Shown here: positions 8,267 to 17,416 of the stretch, piece after piece
How the letters are laid out: each line of letters opens with the position of its first letter
Numbering within the stretch: position 1 is the first letter of the stretch
Origin: JAWLGW01 sp964569055
GTDB taxonomy: Bacteria; Planctomycetota; J058
Direction: 5' to 3'
DNA: 34,815 bases
Assembly: GCA_964569055.1 (NCBI GenBank)
Contig: CAZMSZ010000028.1
Coordinates: 1-34,815 of the forward strand
Translations under genes and position numbers: made by a program
The notes under the pieces: generated by a model
Databases searched by the model: none
Told to the model about the DNA's origin: nothing
The model's input: only the letters and a program-made list of their open reading frames with translations

Positions 8267-8578
8267 ATGAGCAAGCACCTCGCCGCCGCCGCCCTGCTCG
8301 CGCTCGGCCTCGCGCTCGGCGCCGCCTGGCGCGCGCCGACCGCCCAGGCCCAGGGCCGCCGCGGCTGGGAGTACCGCGTGTTCCGGCTCGACCCGCAGGA
8401 CTACACCGACAAGCAGGACTACCAGGCGATCCTGAAGCGCGACGGCGCGCGCGCGGTGGAGGCCTCGTTCTACGAGCACGTCCTGCAGCACCTCGGCCAG
8501 GACGGCTGGGAGCTCGTGACCCTGGAGCGGAAGGGCCAGAGCCTGGTGTACCTGTACCTGAAGCGCCCGCGGGCGTGA
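8267..8578 (+). CDS. DUF4177-like small secreted or membrane-anchored protein
   Basis: The protein has 103 residues. A hydrophobic N-terminal segment (about 4-24) ending in QAQG suggests export or anchoring. The rest has the DUF4177 layout: WEYRVFRL near the start, a helix LQHLGQDGWELV, and a final strand LVYLYLKRP. Function is unknown in the family. The ATG at 8267 is preferred over one 21 nt upstream because GAGGGAGG lies just before it and the signal follows at once. It is divergent from the barrel-like gene across 87 bp. Confidence 0.75.
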   Translation: MSKHLAAAALLALGLALGAAWRAPTAQAQGRRGWEYRVFRLDPQDYTDKQDYQAILKRDGARAVEASFYEHVLQHLGQDGWELVTLERKGQSLVYLYLKRPRA

Positions 8579-8640
8579 GGACGGAGCGCTGCTCGTAGGA
8601 CTGACCGGCTCGCAGGCGAGCGCCTCGCCGCGAGCGAACC

Positions 8641-8690
8641 AAAAACACTCAGGGGGGGCGCTCTCGCAAGCGTCCCCCCCTGAGCAATCT
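8641..8690 (-). terminator. Rho-independent terminator on the minus strand
   Basis: A 15-bp stem with one bulge pairs 8648-8662 with 8669-8684 around a 6-nt loop; each arm contains a run of seven G or C. Read on the minus strand the stem is followed by TGTTTTTGG, a canonical U-tract. On the plus strand no T-run follows. It should end transcripts coming from the HU gene or from an unannotated RNA between 8690 and 9024. Confidence 0.75.
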
Positions 8691-9024
8691 CCCTCGCGCC
8701 GTGACGGCGTCGCTGAGCCCCAAGCCCGATCGGAGTGGCGAAGGCGTCTCGTCAGGTGCGCCCCGTCATGCGGGGCAAGAGGTCGTACGACCCCGGGTCA
8801 GACGTCTTCGGCCAGCAGGCTGTCTAGGCAGCTCTCACGCCGCACGACTACTCATCAGGTCAGCGATGCTCACCTCCCGTCTGAGCCACAGAAGAGGGCG
8901 GCTCGCGCCGGCCTCGTCTGCGTTCAGTGATGGCAGCGTCATCCGGCCGGTTCAAGGAGGTTTTTTCGGTTTTCGCAAGCCCTGTGCGGACAACGCGCGA
9001 GGGGCTCGCCGCGCGACGGTCGGT
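8685..9024. other. Gene-free stretch with several hairpins; possible structured RNA
   Basis: No credible coding frame lies between the terminator and the HU gene. The stretch holds several local folds: GCCCCG/CGGGGC at 8760-8776, a perfect 12-nt palindrome at 8781-8792 and an imperfect hairpin at 8819-8832. The ends can pair on the plus strand (8703-8706 with 8937-8940 and 8709-8717 with 8923-8931, with three G-U pairs). A T6 run lies at 8961-8966. No tmRNA, RNase P, SRP or 6S landmarks were found. Confidence 0.35.
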
Positions 9025-9321
9025 CTACTCCTCGGGCGACGGCAGGTCGGCGATCGCGTCCTCGAGCGCGCGCCCCGCGCGGAACACGACCACGTTGCGG
9101 GCCGGCACGTCCATGGTGTCGCCCGTCCGCGGGTCGCGGGCCTTGCGCGCGGCGCGGTGCTTGATCTCGAACACGCCGAAGTTGCGCAGCTCGAGCCGGC
9201 CCTCCTTCACGATCGCCTCGGCGATCGTCTCGAGCGCCAGCTGGATCACCTCGCCGGCCTGGCCCTGCGTCAGGGCGGTCTTCTCGGCGACCACCTTCAC
9301 GATCTCGCGCTTGGTCGTCAC
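9025..9321 (-). CDS. HU/IHF-family DNA-binding protein
   Basis: The protein has 98 residues, the standard HU length. A helical N-terminus (TKREIVKVVAEKTALT) is followed by the family core GRLELRNFGVFEIKHRAAR, then ARDPRTGD for the DNA-intercalating arm tip and VFRAGRALEDAI for the C-terminal helix. HU dimers bend and package DNA. The arm retains the Pro next to Arg that normally inserts between bases. The GTG at 9319-9321 gives the usual N-terminus. The gene is divergent from the sigma factor across 131 bp, and the only intrinsic terminator on its strand lies 340 nt downstream. Confidence 0.93.
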   Translation of the reverse strand: MTTKREIVKVVAEKTALTQGQAGEVIQLALETIAEAIVKEGRLELRNFGVFEIKHRAARKARDPRTGDTMDVPARNVVVFRAGRALEDAIADLPSPEE

Positions 9322-9452
9322 GGGCCCCGACCCTACCGCGAAGGGAGGGGTGGCCCAAGCCTTCTCGGGCGGTTCCCTTTTCGTTCTGGAGTAACGGGTT
9401 AGGCTCGCCGCCCAACCCGGCGACGAGCCGACGCGTCCACGAGGAGAAGCCC

Positions 9453-10034
9453 ATGGCCGCGGACCCGATCACCGACCTCGCTCGCCGATTCCAGCAGGGG
9501 GACGCCGAGGCGTTCGCCGAGCTGGTGGAGCGGCTGCAAGACCCGTTCTACCGCGTCGCCTACCGGGTGGTGGGCGACTCGGAGACCGCGCTCGACGCGG
9601 TGCAGGACGCGTTCGTGAAGGTCCACCGCAGCATCGCCTCGTGGGACGGCGAGTCGCGGTTCACGGCCTGGTGCTACCGGATCGTGACCAACGTGGCGAT
9701 CGACGGCCTCCGCCGCCGCGGGCGCGAGCAGCGCGCCTGCGAGGGCAAGGCCGTCGAGCAGCCGACCTTCCATGAGGACGACGCGGACGCGGGCCTGGTG
9801 GCGCAAGAGCAGCGCGAGCTGGTGGCGCGGGTGAGCGCGGCGATCGCCGAGCTGCCCGCGGGCCAGCGCGCGATCGTGGCGCTGCGCCACTACGAGGGCC
9901 TGAGCCTGAAGGAGATCGCCGACGTGCGCGGCTGCGCGCTCGGCACGGTGAAGTCGACCCTGCACCAGGCGTTCCGCAGCCTGCGCCGCAGCCTGGGGGT
10001 CGAGCTCCTCCAGCGCGTCGGAGAGGACCACTAG
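9453..10034 (+). CDS. ECF (sigma-70 family) RNA polymerase sigma factor
   Basis: The protein has 193 residues. Region 2 spans about residues 17-85 and contains LDAVQDAFVKVH and WCYRIVTNVAIDGLRR, the -10 recognition and melting helices. Region 4 spans about 128-182 with the helix-turn-helix LSLKEIADVRGCALGTVKS that reads the -35 element. Region 3 is missing, as in all ECF factors. The ATG has a GAGGAGAAG ribosome site. Two nucleotides separate it from the anti-sigma gene, so the pair is translated together. A gene repressed by its own anti-sigma and induced by an envelope signal is the usual arrangement. Confidence 0.94.
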   Translation: MAADPITDLARRFQQGDAEAFAELVERLQDPFYRVAYRVVGDSETALDAVQDAFVKVHRSIASWDGESRFTAWCYRIVTNVAIDGLRRRGREQRACEGKAVEQPTFHEDDADAGLVAQEQRELVARVSAAIAELPAGQRAIVALRHYEGLSLKEIADVRGCALGTVKSTLHQAFRSLRRSLGVELLQRVGEDH

Positions 10035-10036
10035 CC

Positions 10037-11539
10037 GTGAGCCGCGAGATCGGGTCGTGCGCGTGGAGCGAGGAGCGGCTGACGCTGCTCCTCTACGAGG
10101 GCGAGCTCGAGGGCCCCGAGCGGGAGCGCCTGCTCGAGCACCTCGAGGACTGCCTCGGCTGCCGCGAGGTCCAGGCCGCGCTCGCGGCGACCGCCGCCTC
10201 GCTCGACGCCGTCCCGCTGGTCCGGCCCAGCGCGGCGCAGCGGCGCGCGCTCAAGGAGCGGGTCCTGGCCGCGGTCGCGGCCCCGGCGGCCGCGGTGGCG
10301 AGCGACGCGTTCGCCGGCGAGGGCTGCCCCGAGGAGCCGCGCCTGCTGTTCGAGCCCGACGCGCCCGACCTCGCGGCGCACCTCACGAGCTGCGCCCCCT
10401 GCCAGGGCGCCCGGCGCGAGTTCGCCGGCGTGGCGCGCGCGATCGAGCTCGCCACGCCGGCCCCGCTCGCGCCCGCGCAGCGCGAGGCGCTGCGCGACCG
10501 CGTGCTGGCCGCGGTCGAGACCGCCTGCCCGTTCGAGGTCGAGCTCGTGGACGAGCCCCTCGCCCCCGAGGTCGCAGCGCACCTCGCCGGGTGCGCGAGC
10601 TGCCAGGCCGCGCAGGCCGAGCTGGCCGAGGTGCGTCGCGCCCTCGACCAGGTGCCGGCGGCGGCGCTCACCCCCGCCCAGCGGGCCGCCCTCGAGGAGG
10701 GGCTCCTGCAGGAGCTCGGACCCGGCGCGCTGGGCCGGCGCCGCAAGGGCCGGCTGGTCCGGCTCGCCCCCTGGGTGCTGCGCTCGGCGGCGGCGGTCCT
10801 GGTCGCGAGCGGCCTGGCCCTCGCCTACGCGACCACCCGCCCGGCCGTCGACCCGCGCGAGCGCCTCGCCTCGCTCGAGCACGAGGCCGACGTGTTCGCC
10901 CGCTCGGGTCGGCGGGAGTACGTGCCGCTGGCGCTGTCGCGGTTCCGCAAGCTGGAGCTGCGCGCCCAGGCGCTCGGCGCCGCGCAGGAGGCCGAGCACG
11001 CCCGCCACGAGGCGGAGGCGCTCACGCGGCTCGAGCGCGCCCTCGAGCGCGAGGCCCACAAGGGCCAGGTCGCGCCCGCCGTCGGTGACCCCGGCGCCGT
11101 GCACCCCGCGCAGGTGTTCTTGGCCCAGCACCGCGACGTGCTGCTCGAGTTCCCCGACACCGCGGCCGCCCTGTTCGCGATCAAGCGCTCCTTCCGCCAC
11201 GTGGGGATCGTCGCGTACGGCGAGCTCGTGTTCCCCAACCAGCGCGTGGGCCGCTTCGTCAAGGAGCAGCTGCTGCGCCGCAGGAACCTCCTCCGGCACG
11301 ACTACGAGAACCTCGCGAAGCTCGTCCGACCCGAGGTGTTGGTCGACCGCGAGCTGCGCCAGGCCGTCCTGCTCCAGCAGGGCCTCCACGCCGAGGAGCT
11401 GTGGGAGCTCACGCGAGAGGAGGGCCTGCTGAACGAGGCGCGAGCGCACTTCGCCCAGGCGATCGAGCTCGGCGAAGGCTCACGAGCCGCCGAGCTGGCC
11501 CGAGCCGGCCTGGCCCGCCTCCCCGCGGAGCGCGGGTAG
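10037..11539 (+). CDS. Membrane anti-sigma factor with three zinc (ZAS / zf-HC2) modules
   Basis: The protein has 500 residues. Three successive cytoplasmic modules each carry a full Cys-His-Cys-Cys set: C8-H35-C39-C42, C97-H115-C119-C122 and C164-H182-C186-C189. Each is followed by a similar helix with an Ala-rich linker (PAQREALRDRVLAAV). Modules 2 and 3 have identical spacing. ZAS modules clamp ECF sigma factors and release them on a signal. A single transmembrane helix lies at about 245-266, and about 230 helical residues follow outside, ending in a TPR-like repeat. The GTG start is 2 nt after the sigma gene. Most anti-sigma factors carry one such module, so the triplication is unusual. 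Confidence 0.88.
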   Translation: MSREIGSCAWSEERLTLLLYEGELEGPERERLLEHLEDCLGCREVQAALAATAASLDAVPLVRPSAAQRRALKERVLAAVAAPAAAVASDAFAGEGCPEEPRLLFEPDAPDLAAHLTSCAPCQGARREFAGVARAIELATPAPLAPAQREALRDRVLAAVETACPFEVELVDEPLAPEVAAHLAGCASCQAAQAELAEVRRALDQVPAAALTPAQRAALEEGLLQELGPGALGRRRKGRLVRLAPWVLRSAAAVLVASGLALAYATTRPAVDPRERLASLEHEADVFARSGRREYVPLALSRFRKLELRAQALGAAQEAEHARHEAEALTRLERALEREAHKGQVAPAVGDPGAVHPAQVFLAQHRDVLLEFPDTAAALFAIKRSFRHVGIVAYGELVFPNQRVGRFVKEQLLRRRNLLRHDYENLAKLVRPEVLVDRELRQAVLLQQGLHAEELWELTREEGLLNEARAHFAQAIELGEGSRAAELARAGLARLPAERG

Positions 11540-11588
11540 CCACCGCAGCCCCCCCAAGCGAGCGACAGCCGAGGGAGAGCGCCCCTCA

Positions 11589-11955
11589 GCGACAGCTCTC
11601 CCTTGGCGATCCGTTCTTCCGCCGAGGCGGACTCGTAGGAGCGACAGCTCTTCCTTGGCGCTCTTGGCNNNNNNNNNNNNNNNNNNNNNNNNNNNNNNNN
11701 NNNNNNNNNNNNNNNNNNNNNNNNNNNNNNNNNNNNNNNNNNNNNNNNNNNNNNNNNNNNNNNNNNNNGTTCATTCTTCCGCCGAGGAGGGCGCCTGCAG
11801 CGACAGCTCTTCCTTGGCGGTCCATTCTTCCGCCGAGGCGGACTCGTAGGAGCGACAGCTCTTCCTTGGCGCTCTTGGCGCTCTTGGCGGTTCATTCTTC
11901 CGCCGAGGAGGGCGCCTGCAGCGACAGCTCTTCCTTGGCGGTCCTCGCTTCCGCC
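11589..11955. repeat. Hairpin-rich minisatellite with 52- and 69-bp units
   Basis: Copies of a unit starting GCGACAGCTCTTCCTTGGCG begin at 11589, 11641, 11800, 11852 and 11921, giving periods of 52, 52 and 69 bp around an assembly gap. Two alternating versions differ in the segment after TTCTTCCGCCGAGG. The 69-bp version also contains a short GCTCTTGGC tandem repeat. Each unit folds into a hairpin of CCTTGGCGG with CCGCCGAGG. The array lies between the anti-sigma gene and the convergent nuclease-like gene. The rest of this 429-bp intergenic stretch shows nothing else. Confidence 0.85.
11669..11768. other. Assembly gap of 100 N inside the minisatellite
   Basis: Exactly 100 N in the middle of the repeat array is a placeholder of unknown true length. 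The repeat itself almost certainly broke the assembly, so the copy number is not known. Confidence 0.97.
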
Positions 11956-11968
11956 GAGGAGCTCGCCC

Positions 11969-13399
11969 CTACGAGCTCCCCGACCCCGACCCCGCCTCCA
12001 GCCCCTCGGTCAAGGCGCGGGCCAGGCGGGTCAGGCGGACCACCGCCTCGACCGTGAGGTCGAGCAGCGAGCGGGCCGGGCTGAGGGCCTCGCTGCGCGG
12101 GATGTCCTGGCCGATCGCGAGGCGACCGGCGCGGTACTCGCCCGCGGCGCCCCGGGCCCGCTCGAGGGGCGGGTGCTGCAGGGCCAGCTCGGCCAGGACC
12201 TCGTCGAAGCCGTCGGGCTGGAGCGGCTGGCAGAACAGCTCGCGCTCCACGAACGGCTCGGGGTGGCCCCGGTCCTGCCGCAGCCGCTCCAGGCGGACGT
12301 GCAGGCCATCCGTCGACTGCTGCTTGGCGTCCTTCGGCCTGGCGAGCGGGTTCAGCTTCCCGTTCTCGGTGCGCTCGAGCAGCCAGTCGAGCGAGGCCCG
12401 GCCGGGCCGCTGGCCTTGCGAGCTGTCCCCGAGCACGAGCTCGGCCCGGATCCCGGTGGTCATGAGCTCGAGCCGCAGCTCGCCCGGGAGGTCGTCGGCC
12501 CCGAACGGGAGGCGCGCGCCCCCCGTGGTCGCGCTCGGCTCTCCGAGCGGGAGCCCCTGTCCGAGCGCCTCCTCGCGCACGGCCTGCACGAACTTGAAGA
12601 ACTTTGCCAGCGCCTCGTGCCGGGTGTCGAGGTCCATGTCGTAAGGCTTGAAGCCGTTGAACGGCGCCAGCCCGAGCAGGTCGAGGTAGTCGTGCAGCTG
12701 CGCGCACAGGAACGCCGTGCGCGGGTCCTCGTCCTGCCGCCGCTCCGCGAAGAACGCCGCGACCCGCTCCCAGGTGAGGAGGGTCACGTCGCTCGCCTCG
12801 AGCTCGCGCCCGTAGTAGACGGCCGCGTAGCGCTGCAGCTGCGAGAGGTCGAGCCGCCGCAGCAGCTTGGCCTCGATCAGCACGCACACCCCCGCGTCGG
12901 CGGAGAACACCCAGCCGTCGGGGTAGCCGCCCTGCTCCAGCTCCTCGAGCGCGTGGTAGAGGCAGTGCATGTCGTCGAGGTCGAGCTCGGAGCGCGCCAG
13001 CATGGCGCGGACCTGCTCGAGCTTGAGCCCGTCCGGGGCGGGCGCGCGCAGCACGCTCAGGAGCGCCTGGCCGCGGGCCTGATCGTCGAGCGGCGGCAGG
13101 CGGGTGGCGAGCTCGCCGCCGATCGAGATCCCGAGCACGACCTGCCGCGGGCAGGCGCCCGGGTCGAAGTCCTCGTAGTCGCACACCTGCAGGTCGTGGT
13201 GGTAGGCGCCGGCGCCCGCCTCCACGCCGACCACCTGCTCGAGGAAGGCCCGCGTCAGCTCGGGGCGCGACCAGCGCAAGGTAGAGATCAGCGCGCGCGT
13301 CACGTTCACGTCGCGCAGGTGCGTCCCGTAGGGGACGAACACGTTGAGGTACCGGTCGGGGTACAGGTCCTGGCGCTGCTCCGCGTCCTCGAGCTTCAC
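11969..13399 (-). CDS. Predicted PD-(D/E)XK nuclease-like protein
   Basis: The protein has 476 residues and no close family I can name. The N-terminal part (DVNVTRALISTLRWSRPELT, 30-49) resembles the helix seen in many restriction-like nucleases. The core residues fit PD-(D/E)XK: D161 in PDGW, then E176-A-K178 in VCVLIEAKLL, then a QLQRY helix (187-191). The C-terminal 250 residues are unrecognised. The GTG start has a strong GAGGAGGGGG upstream. It follows the Fic gene by 34 bp on the same strand, so the two are probably one transcript. The stop lies at the edge of the minisatellite. A defence or toxin role is inferred from fold and partner, not shown. Confidence 0.6.
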   Translation of the reverse strand: MKLEDAEQRQDLYPDRYLNVFVPYGTHLRDVNVTRALISTLRWSRPELTRAFLEQVVGVEAGAGAYHHDLQVCDYEDFDPGACPRQVVLGISIGGELATRLPPLDDQARGQALLSVLRAPAPDGLKLEQVRAMLARSELDLDDMHCLYHALEELEQGGYPDGWVFSADAGVCVLIEAKLLRRLDLSQLQRYAAVYYGRELEASDVTLLTWERVAAFFAERRQDEDPRTAFLCAQLHDYLDLLGLAPFNGFKPYDMDLDTRHEALAKFFKFVQAVREEALGQGLPLGEPSATTGGARLPFGADDLPGELRLELMTTGIRAELVLGDSSQGQRPGRASLDWLLERTENGKLNPLARPKDAKQQSTDGLHVRLERLRQDRGHPEPFVERELFCQPLQPDGFDEVLAELALQHPPLERARGAAGEYRAGRLAIGQDIPRSEALSPARSLLDLTVEAVVRLTRLARALTEGLEAGSGSGSS

Positions 13400-13433
13400 G
13401 GTCTCCCCCTCCTCGCGACGCGCGCGCCGCGCC

Positions 13434-14075
13434 CTAGTCGGCCGAAGGCGCCGCCTCCTGCGCGCGGCGGATCTTCTGCTGCTGGAACTCGATGATCGCC
13501 CGACTGTACTGCTCGCGGTTCTCCAGCGGGACGGTCGTGAGGTCGAGCCCCTTGCGCAGGCGGATCGCGTTGAGCAGCAGCCGCGCCATGCGCCCGTTCC
13601 CCTCGATGAACGGGTGCAGCGTGATGAACTCGTGGTGGATCCGCCAGCTCAGCTTGTGCGGGTCCTTGGCCTTCTCCAGCCCGGACTGGATCAGGCGCGC
13701 CAGCCAGCCCATGCGCTCGGCGAGGTGCTCGGGGGGCGAGGCGATCAAGAGCCCCTTGTAGCGCAGGCTGCACTCGCGGTACTCGCCGGCCGACAGGAGC
13801 ATCTCGCCCGTCAGCATCTTGTGGAGCGCGCGGATCGCCTCCTCGTCGATCGGGCGGGGGCTCTGGGCCAGCATGACCGTGCCGCGCAGCGCGCGGTCGT
13901 GGCCGAGCACGACCTCGGCCTCGAACTCGCGCCCGTCGACGCCGCGCAGCAGGCGCGAGCCGTCCTGCGTCGGCCCGGCCGTCAGCACCTCGCGCGTCTG
14001 GTCCTCGCCGAGCGAGACGCCGTCCAGCCGGTTGGAGTGATAGACGTATCGAACGGTCGTCTCGAGGTCGAACAT
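13434..14075 (-). CDS. Fic-domain protein (class II-like)
   Basis: The protein has 213 residues. The catalytic Fic motif is complete: HPFIEGNGRMAR at 154-165, with base H154, metal-binding E158 and R162/R165 for nucleotide phosphates. Fic enzymes usually transfer AMP to hydroxyl side chains of target proteins. An N-terminal segment (SNRLDG, 14-19) sits where class II Fic proteins have the autoinhibitory S/T-x3-E-G/N helix, but the key Glu is Asp18. The shorter side chain might weaken inhibition. The ATG is at 14073-14075. The gene precedes the nuclease-like gene by 34 bp on the same strand. Confidence 0.9.
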   Translation of the reverse strand: MFDLETTVRYVYHSNRLDGVSLGEDQTREVLTAGPTQDGSRLLRGVDGREFEAEVVLGHDRALRGTVMLAQSPRPIDEEAIRALHKMLTGEMLLSAGEYRECSLRYKGLLIASPPEHLAERMGWLARLIQSGLEKAKDPHKLSWRIHHEFITLHPFIEGNGRMARLLLNAIRLRKGLDLTTVPLENREQYSRAIIEFQQQKIRRAQEAAPSAD

Positions 14076-14217
14076 GCCTCGCCCGCAGCTCCCCCAGCCG
14101 AGTGGGTCCGCATGTTACCCGCGATGCCCTGGGCACGACAGACCCGCGCCCGCTCGCGTGGCTTGCCGCGACCCCGCCGAGCGGCTAGCCTCGCTCGCGC
14201 CGCAGGAGGGCGCGAAC

Positions 14218-14450
14218 GTGTCCATGGACGAGATCAAGCGCGTGTTCAACAACGTGTTCGTCCGCGACGTGCGGACGGTCGAGCCGACCAAGAAGGGGCT
14301 GATCGTCGGCGACGTGCTGCGGGTGTACGACGAGAAGGCGGGCCCGACGCTCTCGTTCCTCGAGGGCACCGACCGCGGCACTCGCAAGCGCTACACCGAC
14401 AAGCTCGACCAGTCGAACGTCAGCTACGTGCTCGGCAAGGACTTCACGAG

Positions 14451-14454
<4 letters not shown>
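14218..14454 (+). CDS. Small protein of unknown function upstream of the kinase
   Basis: The protein has 78 residues with no signal peptide or membrane segment. It is charged and soluble-looking, with conserved-seeming strands (GLIVGDVLRVYDE and LSFLEGTD) and a C-terminus ending VLGKDFTS. GTG at 14218 is chosen over ATG at 14224 because AGGAGG at 14204-14209 is 8 nt away from the former. Its TGA overlaps the proposed CTG start of the kinase, so the two are probably translationally coupled. No family was recognised. A regulator or substrate of the kinase is possible only by position. Confidence 0.65.
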
Positions 14455-16208
<1,754 letters not shown>

Positions 16209-16214
16209 GCGCGC

Positions 16215-16655
16215 TCAGAACAGGACGCCGGCCAGGGTGACCGCGAGCGCCAGCCCGACCAGCGCGCCGACGACCACGCCCGCCACCGCGCCCAGGGCCG
16301 CGCCGCCCGGCCCGCCCGCGCTGCCGCCCACCCCGGCGCCCACCACGCCGCCCACGAACGCGCCGCCGCCCACGAACAGCAGCCCGCCCACGACCAGGCT
16401 CCACAGCAGCCGGCGCTCGTGGGCGTCGAGCCCGCCCTCCGCCTCGTCGGCGCGCTCGCGGACCAGGTGCTCGCGCCGGCCGCACGAGGCGCAGGCGCCG
16501 CCCTCCCACCAGCAGGCGGCGTGGTGACGGGCCAGGCACTCGGCGCACACCAGGCGGGACACCTCGGCGCCCTCGTCCGCGATCGCCTCGTGGCAGTAGG
16601 GGCAGCGGATCGCGCTGCCCTCCACGTGGACCCGCCCGCGCTCGCGCTCGCTCAC
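16215..16655 (-). CDS. C4HC3 (PHD/RING-like) zinc-finger membrane protein, long Gly/Ala tail
   Basis: The protein has 146 residues. The N-terminal finger has the ligands C18-x2-C21, C37-x2-C40, H45, C48 and C55-x2-C58, that is a C4HC3 cross-brace pattern as in PHD or RINGv fingers. An acidic linker leads to two hydrophobic segments rich in Gly, Ala and Val (about 85-146), a small membrane hairpin with glycine-zipper character. The finger core (RCPYCH, a Cys-x2-Cys, HHxACW and Cys-x2-Cys) is shared with the two tandem genes at 32548 and 33195. The GTG start overlaps the stop of the DUF2063-like gene by 4 nt, so it is the last gene of the DUF692 operon. Function is unknown. Confidence 0.72.
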   Translation of the reverse strand: MSERERGRVHVEGSAIRCPYCHEAIADEGAEVSRLVCAECLARHHAACWWEGGACASCGRREHLVRERADEAEGGLDAHERRLLWSLVVGGLLFVGGGAFVGGVVGAGVGGSAGGPGGAALGAVAGVVVGALVGLALAVTLAGVLF

Positions 16656-17416
16656 CCGCCTTGCGCCACCAGGCCGAGCTCGCGCAGCCAGCCGAGCGCG
16701 TCCTCGGCCTCCTCCTCGAGGGCGGCCCGCAGCACCTCGTCGGTGGCGCCCGAGGCCAGCAGCGTCAGCGCGTCGCCGGCCGCGTCGGGGAGCGGCGCGT
16801 CGAGCAGCTCGCCGCCCACCAGCGCGAACGCGCGGGCGTGCGGGTCGGGCTCGGCGTCGTGCGGCTCGTCCTCGAGCTCGGCCACCGGCCAGGCGAACGG
16901 GCACAGGAGCACCTCGTGCAGCAGCCGCCCGCCCGTGAGCCAGCTCGCCCCGGCAGGGAGCAGCCGCTCCTCGAGCGCCGCGTCGACCGGCTCGCCGCGC
17001 GCGCGGCGGGGAAAGCCGACCGACAGCAGGTACTCGTAGGCCAGCAGCTCCCCGAGCCAGGCCGGCGCGCGCAGCTCGCCCGCCGCGAGCGCGCCCTGCA
17101 CCGCGTCCACCAGCGCGACCCCGGTCTCGTCCTCGCCCACCGCCTGCTCGAACGCCTCGCTGCGCAGCAGGAGCCGACCCGCCTGTTGCCGCCCCTCGCC
17201 GCCGAGCGCCCAGGCGAGCGTCGCGACCGTGGCCGGGAAGCGCGGCTCCCACCAGCGCGCCAGGACCAGCTCCGCCTGGGCGCGCCCGACGGCCTCGAGC
17301 CGCACCGGGTCGATCGTGCCCAGCAGCGCGGCCAAGGGCCCGGCCTGCTCCCGCGCCAGCTCCTCGGGATGGCGGATCAGGCGGTCCACGCGCTGCATCG
17401 CCTCGAGCACGCTCAC
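16652..17416 (-). CDS. DUF2063/BufC-like partner of the DUF692 protein
   Basis: The protein has 254 residues, all-helical in appearance, with a segment APAWLGELLAYEYLL that resembles the central helix of DUF2063 (HvfC/BufC/MbnC-type) proteins. In known systems this protein binds the DUF692 enzyme and presents the peptide substrate to it. The match is weak at the sequence level; position right after DUF692 with a GTGA overlap is the stronger argument. The GTG at 17414-17416 is chosen for that overlap. The open frame continues upstream as a shadow. The C-terminus is very acidic (RAALEEEAEDALGWL). No enzyme residues can be identified. Confidence 0.6.
   Translation of the reverse strand: MSVLEAMQRVDRLIRHPEELAREQAGPLAALLGTIDPVRLEAVGRAQAELVLARWWEPRFPATVATLAWALGGEGRQQAGRLLLRSEAFEQAVGEDETGVALVDAVQGALAAGELRAPAWLGELLAYEYLLSVGFPRRARGEPVDAALEERLLPAGASWLTGGRLLHEVLLCPFAWPVAELEDEPHDAEPDPHARAFALVGGELLDAPLPDAAGDALTLLASGATDEVLRAALEEEAEDALGWLRELGLVAQGG

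Noticed and set aside
8840..8870. Hammerhead-ribozyme-like CTGATGAG on the minus strand
   Set aside because: The conserved GAAA and the third stem are missing, so the core motif alone is chance-level.
11589..11955. CRISPR array
   Set aside because: The repeats have no unique spacers; the whole 52- or 69-bp unit recurs, and no cas genes are near.
13344..14450. Long upstream extension of the kinase frame
   Set aside because: It runs antisense through the Fic gene and through the small gene at 14218 in a wrong frame, with no domain content.
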